Shown one piece after another: positions 55,531 through 63,330 of a stretch of 64,000 nt of DNA; position 1 is the first letter of the stretch, and the number at the start of each line of letters is the position of its first letter. The notes beneath the pieces were generated by a model that was not told the DNA's origin, ran no database searches, and worked only from the letters and a program-made list of their open reading frames with translations. Both the position numbers and the translations under genes were made by a program. Location of the stretch: contig NZ_JACWUN010000001.1 of the NCBI RefSeq assembly GCF_014773365.1, forward strand, positions 124,001-188,000. The letters are read 5' to 3'. Source of the stretch: Pelovirga terrestris. Its GTDB lineage: Bacteria > Desulfobacterota > Desulfuromonadia > Desulfuromonadales > Geopsychrobacteraceae.

Positions 55531-56580
55531 GTGGACGACAAAATTGATCTGAAAAATATGACTCACGCAGATCTGGTAGCTTATCTCGATAGCCTGGGTC
55601 AGCCCGCTTTTCGGGCGCGCCAGCTGTTTAAATGGATTTATCAGCAGCGCGTAAGCGATTTTGCTGCCATGACCAATGTCAGCAAGGCCCTGCGCGAGGA
55701 CCTGTCAGCTCGCTGTCGGATATCCACACTGACCCCCCTGACTGTCCAGGATAGTCAGGATGGTACGCGCAAATATTTATTTAGTCTTGAAGACGGCGCG
55801 ACCATCGAGGCCGTAAGAATTCCGATGGAAACCGACAAGGCGACGCTGTGTATCTCAACCCAGGCCGGTTGTGCCATGGGCTGTGCCTTTTGTATGACAG
55901 CAACTTCCGGTCTGTCCCGCAATTTACGTGCGGGTGAAATTGTTAATCAGGTTTGTGCCGCCCTGGAAGACGGTCCGCTGGGAAATATTGTCATGATGGG
56001 GATGGGAGAGCCATTACATAACCTTGACAATGTTATTGATGCCCTGAATATTCTTTATCTCGATGACGGCCTGGGCTTTGGCGCGCGGCGGGTCACCCTG
56101 TCAACCTGTGGCCTGGTACCTGAAATGCTGGAACTGAAAAAACGCATCAAGGTCAATCTGGCCGTTTCTCTTAATGCCGCCGATGATGAACTCCGCTCTC
56201 GCCTGATGCCGATCAATCACCGCTATCCTCTGGCTGAACTGATCGCGGCCTGTGAGAAATACAGCCGTGAGACCAAACAACGGGTGACCTTTGAGTATAT
56301 CCTGATCAAAGGGGTCAACGACTCGTTGGTGATGGCAAAAAAACTGGTAAAGCTGTTGCATCCGGTGCGCTGCAAGATCAACCTGATCTGTTTTAACCAA
56401 CATCCGGGCAGCGACTTCAAATCACCAGATGAGAACACTATCAGAGCATTTCAGAAATATCTGCTTGACCATGGTATGGTAGCAACTTTGCGAGCAGGTA
56501 AGGGGCGTGATATTGACGCAGCCTGTGGGCAATTAAAGGGACGAATGGATTCAAAAACTCATTGCACAGCTACAAGATGA
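55531..56580 (+). CDS. rlmN: dual-specificity 23S rRNA/tRNA adenine-C2 methyltransferase RlmN
   Basis: A 349-residue radical-SAM enzyme methylating A2503 of 23S rRNA and A37 of tRNA. The cluster motif is C-x3-C-x2-C in CAMGCAFCMTATSGL; others are MGMGEPLHNLDNV, VTLSTCGLVPEM, and the C-terminal catalytic Cys in DAACGQLKG. The GTG at 55531 gives MDDKIDLKNMTHADL, which matches the usual start (KIDLKNLT), so it is preferred over ATG 55558. AGG lies about 8 bp upstream. mtnP follows 20 bp later. Confidence 0.94.
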   Translation: MDDKIDLKNMTHADLVAYLDSLGQPAFRARQLFKWIYQQRVSDFAAMTNVSKALREDLSARCRISTLTPLTVQDSQDGTRKYLFSLEDGATIEAVRIPMETDKATLCISTQAGCAMGCAFCMTATSGLSRNLRAGEIVNQVCAALEDGPLGNIVMMGMGEPLHNLDNVIDALNILYLDDGLGFGARRVTLSTCGLVPEMLELKKRIKVNLAVSLNAADDELRSRLMPINHRYPLAELIAACEKYSRETKQRVTFEYILIKGVNDSLVMAKKLVKLLHPVRCKINLICFNQHPGSDFKSPDENTIRAFQKYLLDHGMVATLRAGKGRDIDAACGQLKGRMDSKTHCTATR

Positions 56581-56600
56581 TGATGCTGGGAGAATAACAA

Positions 56601-57479
56601 ATGAATACACCGGTGGTCGGAGTAATTGGAGGTAGTGGACTGTACGAGATTGAAGGGCTCACGGAGGTTAAAGAGGTTGTCCTTGAAACCCCCTTTGGTG
56701 CCCCTTCTGATGTCTTTATAACCGGCACCCTGTACGGGATAACAATGGTTTTTCTGCCACGTCACGGCCGCGGACATCGCTTTCTCCCTTCCGAAGTCAA
56801 TTATCGCGCCAATATTTACGGCATGAAAAAACTGGGAGTGACCCGGATTATTTCGGTCTCGGCGGTTGGCAGTATGAAGGAGCACATTGTTCCGGGACAT
56901 ATTGTCATCCCTGACCAGTTCTTTGATCGTACCCAGGGACGACGTGCATCGACCTTTTTTGGGGAGGGGATCGTCGGACATGTCCAGTTTGCCGACCCGG
57001 TCTGTGCTGATCTGGCCTCAATCCTCGAAAAATCGGCTCGTGAGGTGGGCGCTACGGTACATGCCGGTGGAACCTATATCTGCATTGAGGGCCCCAACTT
57101 TTCTACCCGCGCCGAATCACAGATTTATCGCAGCTGGGGAGTCGATATTATCGGTATGACCAATATCCCTGAGGCACGACTGGCGCGAGAAGCAGAAATC
57201 TGCTACGCCACGGTCGCCCTGGCAACCGATTATGACTGCTGGCACGAGGGTCATGATGATGTCTCGGTAGAGGCGGTTCTGAATATCATCCGTCAGAATG
57301 TAGCAACCGCTCGTGCCATCATCAAAAACGCTGTTGGCCAAATGGGGCAACAGCAGCTGACCTGTCGCTGTGATAAAGCCCTCGAGTTTGCGATTATGAC
57401 CGATAAGACTCTGATTCCGTCGCAGACACAACAGGCATTGGCGCCTATTATCGGCAAATATCTTGATCAGAATGGATGA
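56601..57479 (+). CDS. mtnP: S-methyl-5'-thioadenosine phosphorylase
   Basis: A 292-residue purine-nucleoside-phosphorylase-family enzyme splitting methylthioadenosine into adenine and methylthioribose-1-phosphate, in methionine salvage. Motifs: GVIGGSGLYEIEGL, FLPRHGRGHRFLPSEVNYRANI (phosphate site), EGPNFSTRAES and the base site VDIIGMTNIPEARLAREAEI with ATDYDCW. Asp in TDYD favours 6-amino purines, supporting MTA over guanosine. A PfkB kinase follows 107 bp later. Confidence 0.9.
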   Translation: MNTPVVGVIGGSGLYEIEGLTEVKEVVLETPFGAPSDVFITGTLYGITMVFLPRHGRGHRFLPSEVNYRANIYGMKKLGVTRIISVSAVGSMKEHIVPGHIVIPDQFFDRTQGRRASTFFGEGIVGHVQFADPVCADLASILEKSAREVGATVHAGGTYICIEGPNFSTRAESQIYRSWGVDIIGMTNIPEARLAREAEICYATVALATDYDCWHEGHDDVSVEAVLNIIRQNVATARAIIKNAVGQMGQQQLTCRCDKALEFAIMTDKTLIPSQTQQALAPIIGKYLDQNG

Positions 57480-57586
57480 TTTCCTGTGATTATTCCACCT
57501 TCTCGATCCCGGCGCCGCGATTATTACCTCACGTTCCGGCCATGACGCCGTACGCACATTTTAACGAGTTATAAAGGACTTATTAC

Positions 57587-58498
57587 ATGAGCATTCTGGT
57601 TGTCGGCAGTGTAGCCCTTGATTCTATCGCCACCCCCTTTGGTACGGTTGAAGATGTTCTTGGCGGTTCGGCCTCATATTTTTCCACCTCAGCCAGTTTT
57701 TTTACTGATGTTAATTTGCTGGCTGTTATCGGTGAAGACTTTCCCCAGGAGCATGTCGATTTTTTACGCTCGCGCAATATCAATCTTGATGGTTTGATGC
57801 GGGCACCTGGCAAAACCTTTCGCTGGCGCGGTCGTTATGAATATGATCTCAATGAAGCCCATACCCTGGATACCCAGCTCAATGTCTTTGAAACCTTCAA
57901 ACCGCAATTACCGGAACATTACCGCCAGGCGGAGTATGTTTTTCTGGCCAATATCGATCCCGATATTCAACGTGAGGCCTTAAGTCAAGTTGCTGCCCCT
58001 GAACTGGTGGCCTGTGATACGATGAATTTCTGGATCGATGGAAAAAAAGAGGCGCTGTTGCGTACCCTGGAGTTGGTTGATATCCTCATTATCAATGAGG
58101 CCGAAGTGAGGCAACTGGCACAGGAGCCAAACCTGGTCAAGGCCGCAGCCATTGTTCGCAGTTACGGCCCCAGGACTCTGGTCGTCAAGCGTGGAGAATA
58201 TGGTGTATTGATGTTTGGCGAAGGATCTATTTTCTCCGCGCCGGCCTATCCGTTAGAGGAGGTGTTTGATCCCACCGGAGCAGGGGACACCTTTGCCGGA
58301 GGCTTTTTTGGTTATCTGGCCGCTACACGTAATCTTAGTGAAACAAACCTGCGCAAGGCGATTATCTTTGGTACCATAATGGCGTCATTTACGGTAGAAA
58401 AGTTCAGTCTGGAGCGCCTTAAGCAGATAAGTCATGAGGATATTTCTGATCGTTTCAAAAGAATCAAATTATTGACCGACTTTGCCGATCTGGATTAG
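57587..58498 (+). CDS. PfkB-family carbohydrate/nucleoside kinase
   Basis: A 303-residue ribokinase-fold kinase. It begins MSILVVGSVALDSIATPFG, has the substrate-side GGSASYFSTSASFF, NEAEVRQLA and the catalytic loop DPTGAGDTFAGGFFGYLA with the base Asp. AAAGG precedes the ATG. The substrate is not evident; the upstream neighbour mtnP makes an adenosine or methylthioribose-related substrate worth considering, while the length and motifs are those of the general PfkB group. Confidence 0.85.
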   Translation: MSILVVGSVALDSIATPFGTVEDVLGGSASYFSTSASFFTDVNLLAVIGEDFPQEHVDFLRSRNINLDGLMRAPGKTFRWRGRYEYDLNEAHTLDTQLNVFETFKPQLPEHYRQAEYVFLANIDPDIQREALSQVAAPELVACDTMNFWIDGKKEALLRTLELVDILIINEAEVRQLAQEPNLVKAAAIVRSYGPRTLVVKRGEYGVLMFGEGSIFSAPAYPLEEVFDPTGAGDTFAGGFFGYLAATRNLSETNLRKAIIFGTIMASFTVEKFSLERLKQISHEDISDRFKRIKLLTDFADLD

Positions 58499-58563
58499 TT
58501 CCTGTGTCTTGAGGTCTGCCATTTTTTCTGGTGATATTGATCGCCACCTCGCCTGGGGCGCTT

Positions 58564-59055
58564 ATGTTTATACAGCATAAACAGTTGACCTTTCTTTCCG
58601 CTCCTGCCACCAAGGTCATCTCTCTGCAATCGTCGCCGTCTGCGATCCAGCTGGCCTTCAGTGGTTTTTCGCCTCAGCCCTGTCGTGCCTATCTGTTGCA
58701 ATTAGCTGGTGGCGGTAAAGCTCTGGTCATCGTTGCATTTTATTTACTGGAGTCGCGCAGAACCATCTTTTTTGTACCGGAAAAAGGCGAGGTTCCCCAG
58801 ACCCAGGTCAGTAAGATTTACGAAGATGGTAACGAGTTTATTGAGTCAATGGGATTCATTCTGATGGAATCTGATTTTCATCTGCTGCCCCCTGTAGATA
58901 AACAGAAATACTGGGAAAAATTGCCCATTACGCAGCCACCCGAGGCGTCAGTCAGCAAGCCTCGGAGCGTTCTGCCCAATAAAAATGAAGAGGACCTGCA
59001 GCTGCTGCGAGAAAAAAGTCTGGCCAGCCTTGGCCGTTATCTGGCCTCATTGTAA
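58564..59055 (+). CDS. hypothetical protein
   Basis: A 163-residue soluble protein, not recognised. It begins MFIQHKQLTFLSAPATKVIS. Residues about 40-100 are beta-strand-like (YLLQLAGGGKALVIVAFYLLES, FVPEKGEVPQTQVSKIYEDG). A Pro/Ser-rich linker follows (about 105-135), then a Leu/Glu-rich helix at the C-terminus. GGGG lies about 6 bp upstream of the ATG; GTG 58531 is an alternative. It sits between the PfkB kinase and a TPR lipoprotein, 65 and 20 bp from each, so it is likely co-transcribed with the lipoprotein. Confidence 0.7.
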   Translation: MFIQHKQLTFLSAPATKVISLQSSPSAIQLAFSGFSPQPCRAYLLQLAGGGKALVIVAFYLLESRRTIFFVPEKGEVPQTQVSKIYEDGNEFIESMGFILMESDFHLLPPVDKQKYWEKLPITQPPEASVSKPRSVLPNKNEEDLQLLREKSLASLGRYLASL

Positions 59056-59075
59056 GTTATCTGGAGTATCTATTT

Positions 59076-59840
59076 ATGGCTAAATTTCTGACCGGTTTTT
59101 TCTTTCTTGGCCTGATTATATTGGGCGGATGTGCCGGTACAACCGCTAACATTGACAAAGATCGTCACCAGGCTGATGTTCATCACAAACTGGCAGAAGC
59201 TCATTTGCAGGGGAACAACCCAAGTGCCGCATTGCGCGAACTGCTTAAGGCGGTAGAACTTGATTCTGATAATGCCGCTATTCGCGCATCACTGGCCCAG
59301 GCCTATCAGGAACGCCGCGCTTATAAAGAGGCTGAACACCATTATTTAGAAGCGATCAGGCTTTCAAAAGGTGACCCACGATATGAAAACAATCTGGCGA
59401 ATCTTTACCTGGTAACGGAAGAGTGGAACAAGGCCATCAATTATTTTGATCGTGCGGCAAAAAATCTTCTGTTTGACAGTACTCACATTGCCATGACCGG
59501 CAAGGGGTATGCTTTTTTACAACAAGGTGATTATGCCTCGGCCCTGCAGGCGTTTCGCGAGGCGGTTCTGATGATGGCCAACTTTGCGCCCGCCCATTAT
59601 TATCAGGCAGAAGTTTACCGATTGACAGAAGAGGTCCTGTTGGAAAAAGCTGCCTTGCGCCGCACGATTGAATTGGCACCGGAACTGGTGCAAGCACGCT
59701 ATCGTCTGGCTGTGTTACTGCTTCGGGATGGTAACTATTCCGGGGCACGGCAGCAACTGGAAATTATCATTAACTTTGTTCCTGATTCAGAAGAAGGAAC
59801 AATGGCGGCAGAACTCATCAAAACCCTGCCAAAGGAGTAA
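59076..59840 (+). CDS. TPR lipoprotein, PilF/PilW-like
   Basis: A 254-residue lipoprotein: signal peptide with lipobox LGG-C (Cys at about residue 19), then five or six TPR pairs (YADVHHKLAEAHLQ-like start, then ALRELLKAVELDSDN, AYQERRAYKEAEHHYLEAIR, NLANLYLVTEEWNKAINYFDRA, GDYASALQAFREAVLM and YRLAVLLLRDGNYSGARQQLE). This is the domain plan of PilF/PilW, which helps the type IV pilin secretin PilQ assemble in the outer membrane, and of NlpI-like proteins. No pil genes are adjacent, so the pilus link is inference. A dispersed repeat copy follows. Confidence 0.82.
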   Translation: MAKFLTGFFFLGLIILGGCAGTTANIDKDRHQADVHHKLAEAHLQGNNPSAALRELLKAVELDSDNAAIRASLAQAYQERRAYKEAEHHYLEAIRLSKGDPRYENNLANLYLVTEEWNKAINYFDRAAKNLLFDSTHIAMTGKGYAFLQQGDYASALQAFREAVLMMANFAPAHYYQAEVYRLTEEVLLEKAALRRTIELAPELVQARYRLAVLLLRDGNYSGARQQLEIIINFVPDSEEGTMAAELIKTLPKE

Positions 59841-59892
59841 CAAGACGTTCCGGATAGTTTTATTCCTTTGGATGATTTTAAAAAAACGAATA

Positions 59893-60036
59893 TATCTGTT
59901 CAGCACCGGGTCGGGAAGCCTATGTCAAGGGTCGCCTTTCGTCATCCATGACCTCTTGTTGTCGCTGTCCATGGCGACACAACCCTTGTCACAGGATCCA
60001 AAGACCCTGCGCGAAGGGCAGCAGCTGAATAATTAC
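59893..60036 (+). repeat. dispersed structured intergenic element, copy 5
   Basis: A complete copy between the TPR lipoprotein and the zinc-ribbon/receiver gene. Left TATCTGTTCAGCACC and right GCAGCTGAATAATTA are inverted ends. The GTCAAGGG block, central hairpin TTGTTGTCGCT / GGCGACACAA (shifted by one bulge), and CCCTTGTCACAGGATCC are all present. It ends 30 bp before the gene start. Confidence 0.88.
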
Positions 60037-60065
60037 AAATGAATATGTGCCGCAAATGGTAATTT

Positions 60066-60569
60066 ATGAAAATTCAATGTCCCAAATGTGAAGCAAAATA
60101 TCTCACGCAGTTGGCAATCGATTCCTCATCATCCGTGGTTGTAACCTGTCCTAAATGTCGTCATCGATTTACGGTTGACCCCCTAAAGGACGGAAAACCA
60201 TCCCCGAAAATACTGATTGTTGATGATGCCCGGTTTTTTCGTGAATTAATCATGGACCTGCTGGTGGATCAAAATGTTGAGCTGACAACGGCTCATTGTG
60301 GAGAGGAAGCCTGGAAATTGCTGCAATCGGTCTCCTTTGATCTGCTGATTGCAGATATTAACCTGCCTGATATCAGTGGCTCTGACCTGATCAAGAGAGT
60401 ACGCAATGACCCGCATTGTGCCTCTTTGCCGATACTTTGTATCAGCGGGGTTTACCGTCAGGATGATGATGCCCGCCAGGCCTTCATCGCCGGGGCCAAT
60501 GATTTTATGACCAAGTCGTTCCATCCCGAAGATTTTACTGCGCGCATTGATAAACTGTTGGCACGATGA
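60066..60569 (+). CDS. zinc-ribbon response regulator (MJ0042 domain plus receiver)
   Basis: A 167-residue protein. Residues about 1-40 form an MJ0042-type zinc ribbon (MKIQCPKCEAKY and VTCPKCRHRFTV: two Cys pairs). Residues about 48-167 are a CheY-like receiver with acidic pocket DDA, phosphoacceptor Asp in DLLIADINLPDISG, Ser/Thr in ISG and Lys in FMTKSF. There is no output domain, so it probably signals by binding a partner. The ribbon-plus-receiver layout is common in Desulfuromonadales. No histidine kinase gene is adjacent. The dispersed element ends 30 bp upstream; an inefficient ribosome-binding site is visible. Confidence 0.85.
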   Translation: MKIQCPKCEAKYLTQLAIDSSSSVVVTCPKCRHRFTVDPLKDGKPSPKILIVDDARFFRELIMDLLVDQNVELTTAHCGEEAWKLLQSVSFDLLIADINLPDISGSDLIKRVRNDPHCASLPILCISGVYRQDDDARQAFIAGANDFMTKSFHPEDFTARIDKLLAR

Positions 60570-60948
60570 TTGTTTTTGATGACATCAGTATTGCGGTGAA
60601 CCAACTGCGAAGTGCGTTGGGTTCCTTTCACCCTTGATCTAGCAGTTGTTCTTGGTTCAGGTTTTGCCGGCGTCCCTGCCGGAATGGTCGTTGAACTTAC
60701 CGTGTCCCTGGCAACGTTTTCCGGAGTCCGGGGTGTCCGGACACCCGCTGGCGCCTTGGCGCTCATTGCCAACCCTGCTGCCGGGCGTGGTAATAAATCT
60801 CTTGATCATCAGGCTGGGTTGGCGGTTGGCTCAAACAGTCTTGTGCGCTTTCATCGTATTCTGGCCGAAATTCTCAAGCTATGGTGTTGAAACCCAACAA
60901 ACTCGTGTGATTTCAGCAGATTTCTCAATCAAAGCAGCTTGTCCTTTC
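60570..60948. other. noncoding stretch with palindromes, possible repeat debris
   Basis: No recognisable gene; two open frames of 92 and 113 codons overlap in different frames and neither resembles a protein. There is an imperfect hairpin at 60595-60632 (GGTGAA...CCAAC / GTTGG...TTCACC), a perfect 16-bp palindrome GGGTGTCCGGACACCC (60731-60746), and a GGCGCCTTGGCGC-like inverted repeat just after. Base composition differs from the flanking genes. It may be a degraded mobile or repeat element. Confidence 0.5.
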
Positions 60949-60976
60949 TTGACAGGCAGGCTATTGATGCTACACT
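60949..60976 (+). promoter_or_regulatory. sigma-70 promoter of the universal stress protein gene
   Basis: TTGACA (60949-60954), 16 bp, TACACT (60971-60976). Predicted start near 60983, 40 bp before the ATG. Confidence 0.65.
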
Positions 60977-61021
60977 CTCACTATTAGAGAACTTGCCTAA
61001 TCTTTATGTGAGGAGGTTATC

Positions 61022-61471
61022 ATGAAAGATTTTACCACCATCCTGGTCGCCATTGATTTCTCAGAAAGTTCCAACAATGCTTTTGCACTGGCTTTGAATA
61101 TGTCCAAGAAATATTCAGCTCGGTTGGTGTTAGTGCACGTTATTAATGAGCCGGTTGATCTGAGAGGTTTTTATGTGCCTCATATCTCATTTGAAAAGCT
61201 GGAGGAAGAGATTGAGCAGGGTGCCGGCAAGCTGATGGAAAGCTTTTGTCGTCAACACCTGGAAGGTTATGAAAATTACGAAACCTTCATTGTGCCGGGG
61301 CTACCATACGAAAAGATTATCCAACAGGCCCAGGAGCTTTCAGCTGACCTGATTGTATTGGGAACCCACGGTCGTACCGGTCTCGATCATGTGTTGTTTG
61401 GCAGTACGGCCGAAAAGGTCGTACGCAAGTCTCCATTGCCGGTTCTGACTGTGCGCTTGCAGAATGATTGA
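61022..61471 (+). CDS. universal stress protein, UspA family
   Basis: A 149-residue nucleotide-binding alpha/beta protein. It begins with ILVAIDFSESSNNAFALAL and ends with the ATP-binding motif GTHGRTGLDHVLFGSTAEKVVRKSPLPVLTV, where the G-x2-G-x9-G-S/T pattern is intact, so it should bind ATP. Such proteins are induced by starvation and other stress. GAGGAGG lies 6 bp before the ATG. It appears to be transcribed alone from its own promoter. Confidence 0.93.
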   Translation: MKDFTTILVAIDFSESSNNAFALALNMSKKYSARLVLVHVINEPVDLRGFYVPHISFEKLEEEIEQGAGKLMESFCRQHLEGYENYETFIVPGLPYEKIIQQAQELSADLIVLGTHGRTGLDHVLFGSTAEKVVRKSPLPVLTVRLQND

Positions 61472-61678
61472 TGGCGTTGCAAAAACGCACCAACTGCTGC
61501 GCCGGGACAAGAACAGTCGCCATTGTTTCACTGCTTCGACGAACGTAGGTACGCCTCATTGATCAACCATGACGCGCCTTACATCCGCCGCTTTTTGCTT
61601 ATCCATCTAACGTGATACTTTTGCCAAAGCATCATGATTGACAGATCAGCTTTCCCCCTCTATAAATAACGTTCGACC
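61472..61678. repeat. degenerate inverted-repeat element (REP-like)
   Basis: GTTGCAAAAACGC (near 61478) and CGCCGCTTTTTGC (near 61587) are roughly complementary ends about 120 bp apart, with GTAGGTACGCCTCATT between. Elements of this general look (TTTTTGCAACGCC ends) are scattered in Desulfuromonadales genomes as I recall. No gene is supported here. The stretch runs from the usp stop to the terminator. Confidence 0.5.
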
Positions 61679-61705
61679 GAGCAGCCGCAAGGCTGCTCTT
61701 TTTTT
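61679..61705 (+). terminator. rho-independent terminator of the usp gene
   Basis: GAGCAGCC / GGCTGCTC with loop GCAA and seven T. It lies 207 bp after the usp stop, and the T tract ends 3 bp before an ATG at 61708, which argues that translation of the next gene starts later. Confidence 0.92.
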
Positions 61706-61734
61706 GAATGAACAGATCGATATCCAGGACAACC

Positions 61735-63330
61735 ATGGCTTTGCGGATTCGGGATCTATCCCTCAAGCTCGATGAAGAAGAGGCGCAGCTTGGCGACAAG
61801 ATTGCTGCTGTTCTCGGCTGTCAATCTGATCAAATACAGCACTGGAAAATCCTTCGAAAAGGCATTGATGCTCGAAAAAAGAACAATATATTAAGAGTTT
61901 ATACTGTTAAGTTTAATGTTGAAGATGAGGTAAAATTTTTAGCTCAATTTGGTTCTCACTCAACGCTTGATCGGGCGCCAGAAGATATCGGACTGATCAT
62001 TGATAAGGTGTCGCAACCGCTGCATGTGGTCGTGACTGGGATGGGTCCCGCCGGTCTTTTTTGTGCACTGACTCTGGCGGAAAGCGGTTGTCAGGTCACC
62101 CTGCTGGAGCGCGGCAAACCGGTTGAACAACGTTTACCTGATGTGCGTCATTTCTGGGACCAGGGCGTTCTGGATGAAAACAGCAACGTACAATTTGGTG
62201 AGGGCGGGGCCGGCACATTTTCTGATGGTAAACTGACCACCAGACTGAATCATCCCGGTATCGGCTACATCCTCTCCAGGCTCGTCGCCATGGGAGCCCC
62301 GAGAGAAATTCAATATCAGGCAAAACCGCATATTGGTAGTGATCGCTTACGGCAAGTGCTTATCCGTTTTCGGCGGCACCTGATGGAGTTGGGCGTTAAT
62401 ATCCGCTTTTCAAGCATGTTCAGTGGCTTTGCGATGAAGTCCGGCCAGGTTGCGGCAGTAACCATCAATCATCAAGAACACCTTCCGTGTGACCGGCTGG
62501 TCATCGCACCGGGACACAGCGCGCGCGATACCTATCAGTTGTTGGCACAGGCCGGGGTCAAACTTGAAGCCAAAGCCTTTGCCATGGGTGTACGGGTGGA
62601 ACATCCGCGAGAATTGATTAACCAGATCCAGTATGGTTTACCTGATCATCCGCAGTTGCCGGCAGCAGACTATCGTTTGACCTGGAACGACCCTGACAGC
62701 GGTCGGGGTATCTATTCGTTTTGCATGTGCCCCGGTGGCGAGGTTATTAACGCTGCCTCTGAAGCTGGTGGTATAGTGGTTAATGGTATGAGTGATTTTC
62801 GCCGCGCTGCTGCGCTATCGAACAGTGCGCTGGTGGTTACCGTTTCTCCGGCCGATTTTGCCCACCGCGGTGCGCTGGCCGGGGTGGAATTTCAGCGCAG
62901 ATGGGAACGTGCCGCCTGGCGGGCTGGAGAACCGGGCTGGCGGGCTCCGGCCCAACCGTTGCTTGAATTTCTTCATGGACGGGGAGGGCGATTACATTCA
63001 AGCTGTCGTCCCGATGTTGTTCATGCCTGTCTTGATGATTGTTTGCCTGACTACGTTGCCAATGGCTTACGTCGTGCGCTACCATACTTTAATCGTAAGA
63101 TGCGTGGTTTTGTCAGTGAAGAGGCGACCCTGATCGGCGTGGAGACACGCACCTCTGCTCCCTTACGGATCCTGCGTAACAGTGCCGGTGAATCGGTCAG
63201 TCATCGAGGGCTTTTCCCGGCCGGGGAAGGTGCCGGCTATGCGGGTGGCATCATGAGCGCTGCCCTTGATGGCCTGAACACGGCAATTCATATCCTACGC
63301 ACAACCCAGATACAATTGAGGTCGAAGTGA
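61735..63330 (+). CDS. FAD-dependent dehydrogenase of the uncharacterised YtfP/HI0933-like group
   Basis: A 531-residue flavoprotein. An N-terminal region of about 100 residues (MALRIRDLSLKLDEEEAQL) is followed by a Rossmann FAD domain VVVTGMGPAGLFCALTLAESG with LLERGKPVEQR, the block FGEGGAGTFSDGKLTTRL, and a C-terminal FAD segment FPAGEGAGYAGGIMSAALDGL. This is the family of long uncharacterised FAD dehydrogenases; the substrate is unknown. ATG 61708 lies at the end of a terminator T tract, so ATG 61735, with AGG 6 bp upstream, is chosen. The stop overlaps the next gene. Confidence 0.83.
   Translation: MALRIRDLSLKLDEEEAQLGDKIAAVLGCQSDQIQHWKILRKGIDARKKNNILRVYTVKFNVEDEVKFLAQFGSHSTLDRAPEDIGLIIDKVSQPLHVVVTGMGPAGLFCALTLAESGCQVTLLERGKPVEQRLPDVRHFWDQGVLDENSNVQFGEGGAGTFSDGKLTTRLNHPGIGYILSRLVAMGAPREIQYQAKPHIGSDRLRQVLIRFRRHLMELGVNIRFSSMFSGFAMKSGQVAAVTINHQEHLPCDRLVIAPGHSARDTYQLLAQAGVKLEAKAFAMGVRVEHPRELINQIQYGLPDHPQLPAADYRLTWNDPDSGRGIYSFCMCPGGEVINAASEAGGIVVNGMSDFRRAAALSNSALVVTVSPADFAHRGALAGVEFQRRWERAAWRAGEPGWRAPAQPLLEFLHGRGGRLHSSCRPDVVHACLDDCLPDYVANGLRRALPYFNRKMRGFVSEEATLIGVETRTSAPLRILRNSAGESVSHRGLFPAGEGAGYAGGIMSAALDGLNTAIHILRTTQIQLRSK

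Noticed and set aside
60558-60575. Sigma-54-like TTGGCACGATGATTGT
   Set aside because: The -12 element lacks the GC (GT instead), and it lies over the end of the receiver gene; a sigma-70 site explains usp better.
60612-60987. Two overlapping frames of 92 and 113 codons before usp
   Set aside because: No family signature, different frames, and palindromic DNA underneath.
61708-61734. Earlier start for the FAD enzyme (ATG 61708)
   Set aside because: It lies 3 bp after the T tract of a terminator, leaving no room for a ribosome-binding site; ATG 61735 has one.
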